Shown one piece after another: positions 45,801 through 57,800 of a stretch of 64,000 nucleotides of DNA; the stretch's first letter is position 1; every line of letters starts with the position of its first letter. Position numbers and translations under genes: made by a program. Location: contig NC_049995.1 in the NCBI RefSeq assembly GCF_000003815.2, positions 9,945,295 to 10,009,294 on the forward strand, given 5' to 3'. This DNA comes from Branchiostoma floridae. Taxonomy: Eukaryota > Chordata > Leptocardii > Amphioxiformes > Branchiostomatidae. The notes below the pieces were generated by a model. That model worked only from the letters and a program-made list of their open reading frames with translations, had not been told where the DNA came from and did no database searches.

Positions 45801-48800
45801 TGTTTTTTTCATCATCAGGAATAAATAGTGTGCAAAGGTCATGGAAGGCCGTGACCTACCCAGAATACCACGGGATGAAGATTTCCAACATGGCGATGAT
45901 GGCAGGTGGTCCGTCCTCCACACAGAGCTTCCCCCTACCGGCGACCATGGACAAAGCAACGAGAGAAGGTAAGAAAATTGAACAAATGAAAACAAAAATT
46001 TGAAATGACTGTTGCTAAAAAAAACGACGGTGGCGACGCGTGTGGCGTAACTGGTAGAGCGTTCGGTTTGGAATCTAGAGGTCCTGAGTTCGATACCCGC
46101 CGTGCCCCCGACGTTGTGATCTTGGGAAAGGCACTTTGCATGACCTTCCTCACTTTACCCAGGTTTTAAAAATTGGTACCTGACTTCGGTCAGGGAGGTA
46201 AAAAAAAAGACAGCCTTTACACTCTGTACTGTGTATACCGCTTATTGTACATACTGTTTATGTGGCACTGTAAATATAAGTAACAAACTTGAGTGCAGTG
46301 CCACATTGTCCTCGTCTGTTCAAAGCAAATAGAAAAAAAAGAACATTGTAAAAAGTGTCTAAGAGCGCATACCCGACGTAGACGTAAGTAGTATAGTAGG
46401 TGTACGCTGACTATTATTATTCAGGCGCAAGCAGGCGCAGGTCAAAGGTCATCGCCTGCCTAGTGGAGCAGGTCAGAGGTCAGATATTATTTTGTCAGGG
46501 CGGGTCAGAGGTCAGAAGTCACATATTATGTATTCAGGCGCAGGTCAGAGGTCAGATATAATGTATTCAGGCGCAGGTCAGAGGTCAGATATTATGTTCC
46601 CTTTTGATACACCCCCCTCGCCACAAATGAACCTCCCCCTCCCCAATCGTGAAAGACATGCCCTTATTTGGCCTGGTTCTAAGTCTCTACGTTACAAAGT
46701 CAAAAATAAACAAACATGACAATGACCGTCTGATTTTTCCGTTCTTTTATTCTGTACTTTCAAAAGTCAGCATCTAGCGTGAACTTCTGCTGTTCAGAGG
46801 AAGACATCACCCCCATCTTCTGATACTCTCCCACCTTCTTCTCAAAGAAGTTGGTCTTTCCCTCCAGAGAAATGTTCTCCATGAAGTCAAAGGGGTTCTC
46901 GCTGTTGTAAAGCTTACTGCACATGAGTTCTCCCAGCAGCCTATCTGCGACAAACTCGATGTACTGTTTCATCAGGTCTTGATTCATCCCAATCAGCTTC
47001 ACAGGAAGAGCTTCCGTCAGGAACTCTTGCTCAATCTTAACAGCATTGTCGATAATCTGGTGAATGCGCTCTTGACTGGGCTTATTGATCAGATAGCTGA
47101 CCATAAGACAGGCAAAGTCGGTGTGCAGACCCTCGTCTCTACTGATCAGCTCATTAGAGAAAGTCAGCCCTGGCATAAGTCCTCTTTTCCTCAACCAGAA
47201 AATTGCTGCAAAGGCCCCGGAGAAAAATATCCCTTCCACAGCAGCAAACGCAACAACACGATCCCCAAAAGTGCTTTTCTCGTCTCCGGTCCACTTTAGG
47301 GCCCAGTCAGCTTTCTTCTTTACACAAGGTATGGTCTCAATCGCACTGAACAGATGCTCTCTTTCATGCGGATCCTTCACGTAGGTGTCGATTAAGAGGC
47401 TGTACATTTCAGAATGGATGTTCTCAATGGCAATCTGGAAGCCATAGAAGCACCTCACCTCAGGCACCTGCACCTCTTTGGTGAATCTCTCTACCAGATT
47501 TTCATTCACGATTCCGTCACTAGCTGCAAAGAATGCCAGGACGTGTTTGATGAAGTGTTTTTCGTTGTCATTCAGACTCTCCCAATGCTCCAAATCCTTA
47601 GAGAGATCAACTTCCTCCGTTGTCCAGAATGATGCTACAGCCTTCTTGTACATGCGCCAGATGTCGTGGTACTGGATGGGAAAAATGACGAAGCGTCTGG
47701 AGTTTTCACGCAGTAGGGGCTCACACTGCATCTCTCGGTCTACAGAGACCTTAAGTACGGACAGCTGGTTAGACTTCGATGGCTGCGCTGGAAGCATCTT
47801 GCGGCGGTTCTGTTAGCAAAAAAAGGAAGACCTTTTATCTTGTCTGTCACCATATATTTGCATATTTACATTTGCATCAGACGAGTCGGTACTCTGATTG
47901 GTCCAGATATACAGAGTTTAGGGGGGATATGTAATTCCTTAGCTCAAGTCGGGGTGAAACAGAGGTCAGGCTGAACTTTTGACCCACCAAGGTAACTATG
48001 ACAACCCGCCCTATTGTTCACCGCTGGCCGCGGAACCTAGTTGCCCGTGCTGAACAACGCCAGATGGCCCATTGTTCTTGTGTGGGTAGGAAACAATAGA
48101 CGCCGCGGCTTGGTATGCACACGGCTTGGGAGAGAGCTAACAATGCACTTGGAGTCAGGCCCGTGAGGAGTCAGGCCCGTACAGTGAGCGTCACACATTC
48201 TGAGCAGCTACAAGACAACAGAGAACGGTGCTGTCTGGACACTGCGTTGTACGTACATACATGGCCAGCCCTAACTCATTCATACATGGCCAGCCCTAAC
48301 TCATTGGAACCGAGGAGGTAAGGAAGAAACGCAAAACCTTTATCAACAAGTTGAACAGGGTTCTTGGCCAAACGTTACGTGGGATAAAGTGGGCCCGTAT
48401 TGAAATGCAAATCGGCCTCTGGCCCCTGGTTGACCCCGCTGGCCCCGACCCTTGGTGGTCGCGCTGAAGAATGCCAGATGGTGGCATTGTTCTTGTGCGG
48501 GTAGGAAACAATAGACGGATTGGTCACCGCGGCTTGGTATGCACACGGCTTGGGAGAGAGCTAACAATGCACTTGGAGTCAGACCCGTGCGGAGTCAGGC
48601 CCGTACAGTGAGCGTCCCACACATTCTGAGCAGCTACAAGACAACAGAGAACGGTGCTGTCTGGACACTGCGTTGTACGTACATACATGGCCAGCCCTAA
48701 CTCATGGGAACTGGAGGAGGGAAGGAAGGTCCGTAAAACAACTTGAAAAGGGTTCTTTGCCAAACGTTACGTGGGCTGAATTGGGCCCGTTTTGAAATGC

Positions 48801-51800
48801 AAATCGGCCTCTGGCCCCTAGTTGACCTCGCTGGCCCGGCCCTTGGTGGCCGCGATGAAGAACGCCAGATGGTGGCATTGTTCTTGTGCGGGTAGGAAAC
48901 AATAGACGGATTGGTCACCGCGGCTTTGTGTGCACATGGCTTGGAACAGAAGCAATTCTGCCACTTGGAGCCAGGCCCGTGCGGAGTCAGGCCCGTACAG
49001 TGAGCGTCCCACACATTCTGAGCAGCTACAAGACAACAGAGAACGGTGCTGTCTGGACACTGCGTTGTACGTACATACATGGCCAGCCCTAACTCATGGG
49101 AACTGGAGGAGGGAAGGAAGGTCCGTAAAACAACTTGAAAAGGGTTCTTTGCCAAACGTTACGTGGGCTGAATTGGGCCCGTTTTGAAATGCAAATTGGC
49201 CCCTGCTTGGTGTACACACGGCTGGGAACAAAACCAACTCTTCCGCTTGGAGAGGGCCGTGCGGACAAATTACAGTTACCACCACCCGCGTACCGAGCAG
49301 ACAAGACAGCGGTGAATTAAGCGCTGGCCGGACACTACGTTATCGGACATACATGGTCAGCCCTAACTTCTGGGAATCGAGGAGGCAAGGAGGAAATGTA
49401 AAAGCTTTATCAACAAGTTGAACAGGGTTCTTGGCCAAACGTTACGTGGGCTAAAGGGGGCCCGTTTTCAAATGCAAATTGGCCTCTGGCCCAAAGTCGA
49501 CCCTGCTGCTGAAGAACCACAGATGGCCCTTTGTTGTTCCCTGCCAGGAGACAATAGACGGAGTCGTCGCCCAGACAATAGACGGAGTCCAAGCAAGTTG
49601 TCCTGCCTGCCTGCTTCGTTCCTCCTCACCAACTCGCTCTGGGCGGAAGTGGCCCGTTTTGTTATGCAAATGACCATCTGCTCTTCGTGAAGGGACATGT
49701 CCATATTTGGCTAGCCAATCAATAAAAAGGCCACAGGCGAGACACCGGCGATCAGTTGGCCTGGGGGTCACCCCGGACTGTGCCCCGATTCTGTCGTGCC
49801 ACCTACTTGAATGACCGCAGTACCGCTACAGACGGATCGTCTCTTTCTTTCGGTAAGTGGAAAAACTTCTCCGCTACCAAAACAAGTATTCCTGACCGGC
49901 AAAAAACGATTTTGTTCAGTCACAAAAGGTCTCACAAAAGAGCACCGAAGCCCTTTCTTTGTTTGAATACTGATGAGTGTGCGGTCGTCGCTCTAGCAAA
50001 AGCACTGTAGTATTTTACAAATTCAGCTTTTCAAACAAAGCTTTGTATGTTCTTTCAGAACCCAGCAATGATCAAGAGTACAGTCAACTAACCATGGCGT
50101 TTACTTGTGAAAAGTGCGGAAAAACCTTCACCCAAAAACGCAATCTCACCCGTCACCAAAAGTCCCACGACACAACTACCTACCACTGCGAGATCTGCGA
50201 CAAAAGCTTTGACCGTCTTGATAGTTTCAAACGACATCAGAAGTCCCACGACCCGACCGCGCCCACGCACGAGTGCGATTTTTGCGGCAAAAAGTTTCCT
50301 AGACGGGACAATCTACTGCAACATCGGCGGCTGCACGATAAACCCAGGCCGGCCCTCACGTTCTGGTGCCGACCGTGTAACGTGGCGTTTGACACGGTCC
50401 ACGCCCTGCAGGCGCACCGAGAAGCCGCACACCCCGTGGCGTCAACCTCCCGTCCGCGGAAGAGGGTTTCCCCCGCGGGAGGGGCCGAGCCCAAAGCGAA
50501 ACGACGCCACATCCAACCCGCAGGAGACGACGACGCATTTCCTTTTGAGGAAGATCCAGAGGACGTATCGGAAGAGCTGATTCCCCAGCACGAAGACGGG
50601 GCTGTTCAGAATCTGTACCGGCAGAAGTGGTCTATGATTAGGACGCAGTTCAAGCGGGGCCAAAACATCCAGGACACGTAAAACTTTCGACTGGAGTCCG
50701 AAAATCCTAGCGATCTGGCCGACAACGTATGGGCCATCTTTGGCGACCAGCAAACCGTCTTTAAGATCAACCTATCGTTCGGGTTCATTCTCCAGGACGG
50801 GGAAACGGGAGCACTGCGATATTTTTACCCCTGTGAAAATAATAACGGATTTTTACCAGAACCTGTCCAAGTGGAAAACGAGGATGGTGTCCGACGGTTC
50901 CTAGACAAGATCGAAGAGGTCGATCACATGGAGAAGGCGCGACAGGAGCGCCCCAACAGTAAGTCAGTCCTGCAGAAGATGGTGAACGTCATGTTTTACG
51001 TGAACAAAATCAAGGACCATCCGATCGGTGCCCCCGGGACGCTTACAGACTACATCAAGAACAGCAGGTCCATCATCGCTCTTCTAGGCGATAGAGTTGG
51101 CCCGTACACGGACAAGCTCTGCTTTTTCCGATGCCTGGCACTCCATCGGCAATGCGATCGCACCAAGCTGGAAAGGACGACCAAGAGCCTCTTCAGAGAG
51201 TACCTGGCGTGGATGGGTAAGACGGCCAAACAGTTTAAAGGCGTATCTCTTAAACATTTGGAGGACATAGAGAAATTGTTCGAGGTCGACGTGTACGTTT
51301 ATGCTCTACAGCCCAATCGCGATGAAGACGCCGAAGATGACGACTTCTTTGCGGAGTTGGTGAGACGTCCCCTGTCTACACACAACAATACGATGTACCT
51401 GAATCTCTGCGAGCAACATTACAGTTACATTAAGGATTTTAAGGCCTACGCCAAGTCGTACGCGTGTCCGCAATGTGGAAAGAGGTGGATGCACCGTGGT
51501 AATTGCGAAAGACACATTCGCACGTGCGACGGTAAGGTGACCAAGGAGTATCCGGGGGGCGCCTACCATCTACCGCAGACCATCTTTGAAAAGCTGCAGG
51601 ACGAAGGGATCGTCGTCCCCGAAGAAGATCGTTACTATCCCTACCGCGCCTGTTTCGATATAGAATGTCTTCTAAAACCACTGACTGATCAAAAGACGGA
51701 CAAGATGACGTGGGAGGCGGCGCACGAACTCTTGAGCGTGAGCGTCTGCTCAAACGTCCCTGAATACACCGACCCAGAATGTTTCGTGTCCGAAGGCGAC

Positions 51801-54800
51801 CCGACAAAAGTGGCTGAAGACTTGTTGAATTTCCTACAGCAAATCAGTCGTAAGGCGTACTCCCTTCTGTCGGAAAAGTTTGGCTGGGCGTTGGACAAAA
51901 TGGAAGAAATTCGGCAAAGGGATTTGGAGAAAGAGGAAGACGAAGAAGAACAAACGGAAGGAGAATCTCCGAAAGACATACTTGACAAGGCGAAGCGAAA
52001 AGAAAAACGCCGGAAAGAACATTACATGACCAAACTGATGGAGGAACTGAACAAGTACATGAGTCAGCTGGTGGTCCTTAGTTTCAACGGTGGGAAGTAT
52101 GACCTGAACGCCATCAAAAAAGTGTTCCTCCCGCTGCTGCTGCGATCTACAAGCAAACTCCGGCCCATCAAGAAGAACAACACGTACATGTCGATTGAAA
52201 CGGACGACCTCAAATTCCTGGATCTCATCAATTATGTGGCTCCGGGCTTCTCCTACTCTATCCTGCTGAAGGCGTACGGCTGCCAGGAGACAAAGGGATT
52301 CTTCCCGTACGAATGGATGGACAGCTTGGACAAGTTGGAGCACACGCGGCTACCACCACGAGCCGCCTTCCATAGCAACCTGCGACAGTCCGACATCTCG
52401 GAGGAGGATTATCTGTACTGTCAGCGCGTGTGGGAAGAGCAGGGTATGACGACCATGAGAGACTTCCTAATATGGTACAACAACAAGGACGTTAGCCCCA
52501 TGGTGGAAGCCGTGCAAAAGATGACAGAGTTCTACCAGGACAAAGGTATAGACATGTTTAAGGATGGCATTAGCGTCCCGGGTCTGACACTTAAGTACCT
52601 ATTCATGAACCTGCCGCACGATACGTACTTTACTCTTCCTGACAATGAGGAGGTGTACAGATTGTATAAAGACAACATAGTGGGGGGACCCAGCATCATC
52701 TTTCATAGGTACCACGAGAAGGGCAAGACCTACATCAGGGCCGACGAGATGAAATTGTTGGGCAGGGAACCGAAACCTTGTCAAAAGGTCATTGGCTACG
52801 ACGCGAATGCGTTATATCTGTGGGCCCTGATGCAGGACATGCCCTCCGGCCATTACATTCGGCGGCGGGAAGACACGGGGTTCGAAAGAGAATATTCTAC
52901 ACCTCAGTGGGGACGAATGGCCGTCGACTGGTTAGACTGGGTGGCCCAAGAGCGGAACCTCGTCATTCGGCACAAATTCAACAGCACAGAGAAGCGCATC
53001 GGTTCACGTCGAATTCCGGTGGACGGTTTCTGTTCCGACACCGGGGAAATCTTTCAGTTTCACGGTTGCTATTGGCACGGTCACCGCTGCCCCTTGACCA
53101 AAGGCGAATTCTTCAACGATCGTCGCGGCAAGTCTTTCGCGACTTTGAGGGCGGAAACGGCCCAAACGACCGAGTACCTGCGAGCGTGCGGGTATGCGGT
53201 CACCGAAATGTGGGAGTGTCAGTGGAGAAACTTGGTAAGAGCCGACGTCCGATTGGCGTCTTTTTTGGAAGGCCGCAAGACTCCCACCGAACATCTTCCC
53301 GACATGACCGGTGAACGCGTCCTCCAGGCTGTTCGCTCGAAGGAGTTGTTTGGAGCGGTGGAATGCGACATCGAGGTCCCCGCGGATCTCAAGTCGCGCT
53401 TCGCCGAAATGCCTCCGATATTTAAGAACGTCGAGATTTCCATCTACGATATTGGCGAGCACATGAAGGAGTACGCCGTGGATCATCGCATTATGTCCAA
53501 ACCCAGGCGATCGCTCATCGGTAGTATGTTCGGTCAAAAGATCCTCTTGGCTTCGCCCTTACTCAACTGGTATCTCGACCACGGCTTGAAGGTCACTCGC
53601 ATCTACCAGGTGATGGAGTACAGACCCAAACCCAGTTTTAAAGCTTTCGGAGATGCCGTTAGCGATGCGAGACGTAAGGGTGACGAGGACAAAACCAAGA
53701 AGATCATCGCCGACACCATGAAGCTGATCGGTAATTCTGGCTATGGCAAGACGGTCACCAACAAAGAAAAACAAACAGACGTCGAGTATTGCCAAGACGT
53801 CGTGACCGCCACTCGAAAGATCAACACTTCGCGGTTTCGGCATCTGATCGTGGTCAACGACAAAAATTTCTTTGAAATTGAGTCGGCAAAGCGCACCATC
53901 AAGTTTAACCTTCCCATGCAAATTGGCTTCTTCGTATACCAATACGCCAAATTGCGTATGCTTGCCTTTTACTACGACTTCATGTTAAAGTTCGTGGACG
54001 TGTCCGATTTCCAGTACTGTGAAATGGACACGGACTCCGCTTACATTGCCATTTCGGCGGACAAGCTGGAGGACGTGATCAAACCGGACATGCTGGAGTC
54101 GTACGACCGCGAGAAATCTGACTGGTTTCCCCGAACAGACACCAAACAGAACGCGGCTTACGACAAGCGCACCCCCGGGCTGTTCAAAGAAGAATGGTCC
54201 GGGAGCGGTATTGTCGGTCTGTGCAGTAAAACGTATTACTGTTTCGGCGGAGATGAAGCGAATGACGACAAATTCAGTGGCAAAGGAGTGAGCAAACGAT
54301 GTAACGTCATCAATCACCTCAAGTACCTGAACGTCTTGCAGACCAAGAAAAGCGGGCAGGGCATCAACAAAGGGTTTCGCGTGCACGAAAACGAAATACA
54401 CACGTACACGCAAACTCGAGATGCCTTTTCGTACTTTTATCCCAAACGAAAAGTAAAGAATGACAAGGTCACCACTCTCCCTCTCGATATTTAGAGCGGC
54501 TAGTGTGTCATATATTGCGCATAGATGTATATTGTAAAGCAATCGTGTGATGATGAAATGCTGCTGCCATGACTCGCCTCTGTTGGAAATAAATGCGCAG
54601 AAACGTTGTTTGTCATTATTATAGTATAGTAGATAGATAGATAAATAGTACTGCTGGGCAGAGTTGACGTCATTTGCAGGTATGGATGCGAGAGTACACC
54701 ATCCATGTCGGATGGTTCTCGCGGGCTGTTCTGGGTCTGGGAAATCATATTTTGCTCAAAAACTACTGACGACGGGAGCCAGTTGGATCGATCCCGGTCC

Positions 54801-57800
54801 CTTTCAACACGTGGTGTGGTGTTATTCGGAGTTTCAGGACAAGCTGCACCGCGAGCTGACTTCGAAACTAGGGTCAAAAGTTCAGTTCGTAGAAGGCCTT
54901 CCCAACAATTGGAATGACGTCATTAAGCCGTCATGCCGAAACGCGCTCGTGATTGATGATCTCATGATTGAGTCGGCCAAGGACACGGATCAAAGGGTAA
55001 CGAAATTGTTTACCCGAGCCAGCCGTCATCGTGACTTGTCCGTGATTTTTCTCGTTCAGAATTTGTTCTTTCAAGGCCTGAGAACCATTTCTCTTAACTC
55101 CAGTTACATCGTCCTGTTCAAATCGCCAAGGGATCAAAGCATGATCACCACGTTAGCTCGGCAAATGTACCCGGGGCACGGTAAATTTCTTCGAGAGTGT
55201 TACGAGGACGCCGTGAATAAGACGACGTACGGACATCTCTTCCTTGACCTCCATCCCGAAACGCCTGAGGACCTGCGCGTGAGAACAAACATGCTGACGC
55301 CACAACCCCAAGTGTACCTGAGAAAGTGATAAAACGTTCCGTTCGACCACGTCGCGGTCTCATTTTGCCGAAGATGTCGAAGAGGTTACATCGTCACGCC
55401 GATTGTCTCCGGGTGTTGAGCAAGGCCAACCCGAAATTGCGAAAAGCCATCCTGTCGTCCGCCCCTAACGATCTCTTGAAATCGATTTGTGACTGCACGC
55501 ACAACGTCTTGAAGGGCAACGTTCGTCTCACACCTGCCCAGAAGAAAGGTCTGGCTCGGCACAAAGCCACACTGCGTCAGCTTGGCGATAAGAAGGTTCC
55601 CCTGACCAAGAAAAGGCAGACGTTGATCCAGAAGGGTGGGTTCCTGTCTCTTCTACTCAGTCCTATTATTTCTGCAATTAGCTCCTTATTTGGAGGTGGA
55701 CGGAAGTAACGTCGTCATGGAACATAGCAGAAAGATGGCACTCGTGCCGCAAGAATTGCTCTCAACGATTCAGGCTAAGCAACAAGAACAGACGTCTCCC
55801 CTGGTCAAGACCGCCGTTACCTTGGACGAGGAAATGAAGTCGGTGATGGAACGGCCTGATCTTCCGGACGACGAGAAAGCTACCTTGTACCAACAACTCT
55901 TGCAGCGTTATCTGACGTACAGAGATAAGCGTCGCACAGAGCCAGTCACGGTGAGGGTGTTGTCCTCACCTACTACCGTCACCAACACCGCTACCACGGA
56001 CGCCAGCACGGATGGAACGTCTCCCAGCACCCCCGTATCCAGTGGTAAAGAAGACCAGAGCATACTGGAGGCCTTTCCCAAGACCATGAAAGCTCGCGCA
56101 CGACAGATGCTCAACGTCATCAAACACAAGGGTGGAGACATCATCGGTTACAACGATCAGGGACAGTTGCTCTACAACAAACAAGTGGTCCCGGGTTCAA
56201 ATGTGTCCGACTTGATTAGAGACGCGATGCAAAAGAGGCAAGGGTTCAATCCCACCGGCTGGCAATCTTTTGCCAGGGGCCTGGCACGCATCAATGCGCC
56301 GGAAGCCGCTATCAGGCACCCGACCCGGCTGTCCGTGATCCAACGTCACAAGAGCCGCACCGCCCGTGGGAAGATCTTCAGACGGAGAGAGCGAGGACGT
56401 CATCCCAACACCGCNNNNNNNNNNNNNNNNNNNNNNNNNNNNNNNNNNNNNNNNNNNNNNNNNNNNNNNNNNNNNNNNNNNNNNNNNNNNNNNNNNNNNN
56501 NNNNNNNNNNNNNNNNNNNNNNNNNNNNNNNNNNNNNNNNNNNNNNNNNNNNNNNNNNNNNNNNNNNNNNNNNNNNNNNNNNNNNNNNNNNNNNNNNNNN
56601 NNNNNNNNNNNNNNNNNNNNNNNNNNNNNNNNNNNNNNNNNNNNNNNNNNNNNNNNNNNNNNNNNNNNNNNNNNNNNNNNNNNNNNNNNNNNNNNNNNNN
56701 NNNNNNNNNNNNNNNNNNNNNNNNNNNNNNNNNNNNNNNNNNNNNNNNNNNNNNNNNNNNNNNNNNNNNNNNNNNNNNNNNNNNNNNNNNNNNNNNNNNN
56801 NNNNNNNNNNNNNNNNNNNNNNNNNNNNNNNNNNNNNNNNNNNNNNNNNNNNNNNNNNNNNNNNNNNNNNNNNNNNNNNNNNNNNNNNNNNNNNNNNNNN
56901 NNNNNNNNNNNNNCTGATGCGGACACGGGCCTAGATGTAGACTGTGTTTACATTTATTTGTTTCTGCGAGTGTATGTGTATGATTGTGTGTGCGATTTGT
57001 GTGTGCGGAAAAAGAGAACACGCTATGACCGATATACGTTTTCATGATATTTATTCATAACAACCTTCTACAGTCAATACTACACTCTAAAAGCTATATC
57101 ATATGGTATACGGTTAACCATGCATACGTTAGTCGTTTAACGCTCGATCAAAGTCTTCAAGGGTTCTCGCTATCTGTCGCATGACAAGCTCAATGTCGAC
57201 CACGGGAGCATCTATATCAAAATGCCGCTCTATAAACTCTGCTACGGATACATCGTTCAGTTCTAAGTCACTGCTAAACATATCGACTATGCTAGTCATC
57301 GGAATATTTCTGCATCTGTGCAAGAGGTAGAACAGGCAGTGCTGCCCACAAGTGGTAGACAGTCTAGCTTGTATCTGGCGCTGGTTACGAATCCACGGAA
57401 GGCGCGTATTTCGCCGCAAAAATCTTAATATAGAGCGGGGATACAGACTAGGGCCACGGCCATAAGAATCAAAGAATTCGCCCCGTCCTTCCTCGTCGAA
57501 ATAGATGGCCAGCCAATGCTGCCCGGGTTTATTGCTTGGGTCAGTATTAACGACGTAAGCGCTCGGATAGACCCGCACACGCCTCGGAAGCCGATCTGAA
57601 GCAAAGACTCCGCGGAGGTGAGGTGCCGTGTTCTTGTCGCTCCGTAAGACGGCGTACATCTGTCTCGTGTCCATCTCTAGTTGCTGTAGTCAAAGCTGAT
57701 GTTTCTCTGCCTGTCAATCTCCAGGAGATTATCGAATTCAGCGAGGACCACCGCCACCACTGTTTGATCTAAAGCCTGTGCAAAATGCAGCTCCAGGCGA

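Noticed and set aside
46760..47797. RNR R2 as a resident host gene or a retrocopy unrelated to the Polinton
   Set aside because: It lies strictly between the two terminal repeats and has its own promoter-like and polyadenylation signals; a retrocopy landing in the element remains possible and is stated.
48115..49320. Repeated ORFs such as the 152-codon minus frame at 48697-49155
   Set aside because: Same peptides recur because the DNA is a tandem array; no recognised domain, reading frame not conserved in every unit.
52778..53537. Long ORFs of 177-178 codons on both strands within PolB
   Set aside because: Shadow frames of the polymerase gene with GC-rich codon bias.
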